From NCBI GenBank assembly GCA_040905705.1, contig JBBDQZ010000015.1, forward strand, positions 1 through 50,776: DNA of 50,776 nucleotides, written 5' to 3'. The position numbers and the translations under genes were made by a program. Each line of letters starts with the position of its first letter. Within the stretch, counting starts at the first letter, position 1. A model generated the notes under the pieces. The model had not been told where the DNA came from. It did no database searches and saw only the letters and a list, made by a program, of their open reading frames with translations. The stretch comes from JBBDQZ01 sp040905705. GTDB taxonomy: Bacteria; Bacteroidota; Rhodothermia; Balneolales; Natronogracilivirgulaceae. Of this stretch, positions 49,254 to 50,776 are shown in pieces.

Positions 49254-50249
49254 ATGGATCCATTACTTATTTCAAGTTTACTCATCGTAGCCGTAGTGCT
49301 TCTGTTTCTTTTGCCCTCTGCCGCAGTTGCTGTTTATGCAGAAAGACGTATATCTGCATTTATACAAAACCGATATGGCCCAAACCGGGTAGGCCCCTTC
49401 GGGTTGTTTCAGCCTTTTGCCGACGTAATCAAACTGTTTCTGAAAGAGGACATTATTCCAGCTAAAGCCAATCGCTATTTATACGTTCTGGCTCCAATGA
49501 TTCCTGTATCAACGGCAATCATTACGGTGGCAGTCATTCCCTTCAGCCAATACGTTTTCATAACCGACCTCAATGTTGGCGTGTTATTCTTGCTTGCCGT
49601 TGCATCTTTATCGGTTTATGGAGTTACCCTGGCCGGATGGGCTTCCAACAGCAAGTATTCATTGCTCGGCGGCTTGCGTGCAGCTGCCCAGATGATCAGT
49701 TATGAATTGCCTATGGGTGTTGCTTTAGCATCTGTAATCCTGTTTGCAGGGTCACTAAGTGTACTGGAAATCGTCAACTCTCAGGAATTATGGTGGAACG
49801 CTTTTCGCAATCCTGTTGCCTTTTTCATATTCACAGTCGCCGCCTTTGCTGAAGCCAATCGATCACCATTTGATCTTGTTGAAGCCGAACAGGAGCTTGT
49901 TGGTGGATTCCATACCGAATACAGTTCCATGAAATTCGGCACTTTTTTTCTGGCGGAATACATGCACATTGTGATCGGAAGCATGCTGATCACTACATTC
50001 TTCTTTGGAGGGTATCATCTTCCGTTTGCCGGATACTGGTTACCCGAAATGGGATCCCTGGCCAAATCCCTCCTCGACATTCATGTATTCCTTATCAAAA
50101 CCGTTTTCTGGACATTCGTCTTTATTTGGGTTCGCTGGACACTCCCAAGATTCAAATTTAATCAGCTCATGCAACTCGGCTGGACCAAAATGTTACCGCT
50201 TGCCATATTGAATTTTTTGATCATCGCAATCATCTTGTACTACCTTTAG
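49254..50249 (+). CDS. nuoH: NADH-quinone oxidoreductase subunit H
   Basis: A membrane subunit linking the peripheral and membrane arms and lining the quinone channel. Eight or so helices, ERRISAFIQNRYGPNRVGPFGLFQPFAD, the loop FAEANRSPFDLVEAEQELVGGFHTEYSSM (read in pieces) and the C-terminal WVRWTLPRFKFNQLM are typical. The length of 331 aa is standard. It begins immediately after the nuoG stop (TAG ATG). nuoI, which usually follows, is absent: 131 nt later mtaB begins. Confidence 0.97.
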   Translation: MDPLLISSLLIVAVVLLFLLPSAAVAVYAERRISAFIQNRYGPNRVGPFGLFQPFADVIKLFLKEDIIPAKANRYLYVLAPMIPVSTAIITVAVIPFSQYVFITDLNVGVLFLLAVASLSVYGVTLAGWASNSKYSLLGGLRAAAQMISYELPMGVALASVILFAGSLSVLEIVNSQELWWNAFRNPVAFFIFTVAAFAEANRSPFDLVEAEQELVGGFHTEYSSMKFGTFFLAEYMHIVIGSMLITTFFFGGYHLPFAGYWLPEMGSLAKSLLDIHVFLIKTVFWTFVFIWVRWTLPRFKFNQLMQLGWTKMLPLAILNFLIIAIILYYL

Positions 50250-50380
50250 GTACCATTCTTTTATGGCAATTTGATACCATGATTAATGATTAAGGCATCT
50301 GATTAACTGACTGCTGAACAAGGCCAGGAATATGACATTTCTGCCGTGTTGATAGCCGTCTCAATGTGTCCCCCGGATCT

Positions 50381-50776
50381 ATGGTACATCAATCACAACC
50401 GAACCTATCCCGAAAAACCATTGCGTTTCATACACTGGGATGTAAACTCAACTTTGCAGAGACTTCAACCTTGAAACGTCAATTCAATAGTCATGAGTTT
50501 GATATTCAACCGTTTGACAGAAAATCTGATATTTATGTTATCAACACCTGCTCGGTCACACGTGACGCCAACCGTGATTGCCGAAAAGCCGTACGCCGTG
50601 CAAAACGCCGTAACCCAAACGCTTTTATCGTTGTAACCGGCTGCTACGCCCAGCTTGAACCAGATGAAATTGCCCATATCGATGGCGTGGATATGGTAGT
50701 AGGTGCACAGCACAAATTTCATATTCTGGAACTGGCCCGCAATTTCGAAAAACCGGACCAAACAATTATTCATCGC
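50381..50776 (+). CDS. mtaB: MtaB-type tRNA methylthiotransferase, N-terminal part (cut by window end)
   Basis: The first 132 codons of a radical-SAM methylthiotransferase; the frame runs open past the window end. The N-terminal UPF0004 domain is seen with its three auxiliary cluster cysteines: HTLGCKLNFAETS, VINTCSVTRDANRDCRK and VVTGCYAQLEPDEIA. The combination LGCKLN plus NFAETS points to MtaB, which makes ms2t6A37 from t6A37 in tRNA, rather than MiaB (LGCxxN-DSE) or RimO. The radical-SAM and TRAM domains would lie beyond the window. I chose the ATG at 50381. Same strand as nuoH but 131 nt away with no recognised promoter. Confidence 0.88.
   Translation, partial: MVHQSQPNLSRKTIAFHTLGCKLNFAETSTLKRQFNSHEFDIQPFDRKSDIYVINTCSVTRDANRDCRKAVRRAKRRNPNAFIVVTGCYAQLEPDEIAHIDGVDMVVGAQHKFHILELARNFEKPDQTIIHR

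Noticed and set aside
1..50776. CRISPR arrays, IS elements or prophage
   Set aside because: No regularly spaced repeats, transposase motifs or phage structural genes were seen in the window.

Overview
The window looks like chromosomal core DNA from a member of the Bacteroidota/Balneolota/Rhodothermota assemblage, most likely Balneolota. This is an inference from gene content, not from a marker-gene search. Supporting signs are a DUF4837 lipoprotein, a DUF2723 multi-span protein, two PorV/PorQ-type outer-membrane barrels beside a secreted protein with a YPNPF-type C-terminal sorting domain, a bacillithiol gene (bshC), an HPr kinase, many lipoboxes, and almost no Shine-Dalgarno sequences. GC content looks moderate (low 40s percent by eye). 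Several intergenic regions carry sigma70-like boxes (TTGACA-type, 17 nt spacer, TATAAT-type) rather than the TTTG/TAnnTTTG pattern of classical Bacteroidetes. I found no rRNA, tRNA, CRISPR array, IS element or prophage.

Layout. 0.1-3.4 kb (minus): an envelope operon of a PLDc_N-like small membrane protein, a TPR-type lipoprotein and a trypsin-like lipoprotein. 3.5-6.9 kb (plus): der, a detached nuoI and two unrecognised genes. 7.1-12.8 kb: a divergent pair, an M1 aminopeptidase lipoprotein with a HEAT-like tail and a DUF2723 protein. 12.8-19.1 kb: ybeY, smg-like, an AraC-type regulator (minus), xerC-like, hpf, hprK, an M23 endopeptidase, and DUF4837 (minus, overlapping the M23 gene tail to tail). 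19.3-27.5 kb (minus): a complete tryptophan operon trpE-trpS-trpG-trpD-trpC-trpF-trpB-trpA. 27.7-32.3 kb (plus): a four-gene surface/secretion operon (lipoprotein, Asp-box protein with sorting domain, two PorV-like barrels). 32.3-42.6 kb (minus): housekeeping genes pssA, psd, rseP, dxr, pgeF, aroE, a SRPBCC protein, tmk, 5-formyl-THF cyclo-ligase, bshC and a bifunctional-nuclease/UVR protein. 42.9-50.2 kb (plus): nuoABCDEFGH, followed by the start of mtaB, cut by the window end.

The most notable find is in front of trpE. A 16-codon leader peptide (MKFSKLHMYNGWWSIC) with tandem Trp codons is followed by a complete set of alternative RNA structures: a 1:2 hairpin right after the Trp codons, a perfect 10-bp 2:3 antiterminator, and a 10-bp 3:4 terminator with a run of seven U ending at the first possible trpE start. 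This is a textbook ribosome-mediated attenuator. The operon it controls also carries trpS, the enzyme that makes the charged tRNA the attenuator senses, which suggests a closed feedback loop.

Other points of interest: complex I subunit I is encoded about 38 kb from the rest of its operon; NuoG is short, with a shrunken pterin-binding part; YbeY lacks the third metal-ligand His; and a secreted Asp-box protein sits beside two PorV-like candidate partners.
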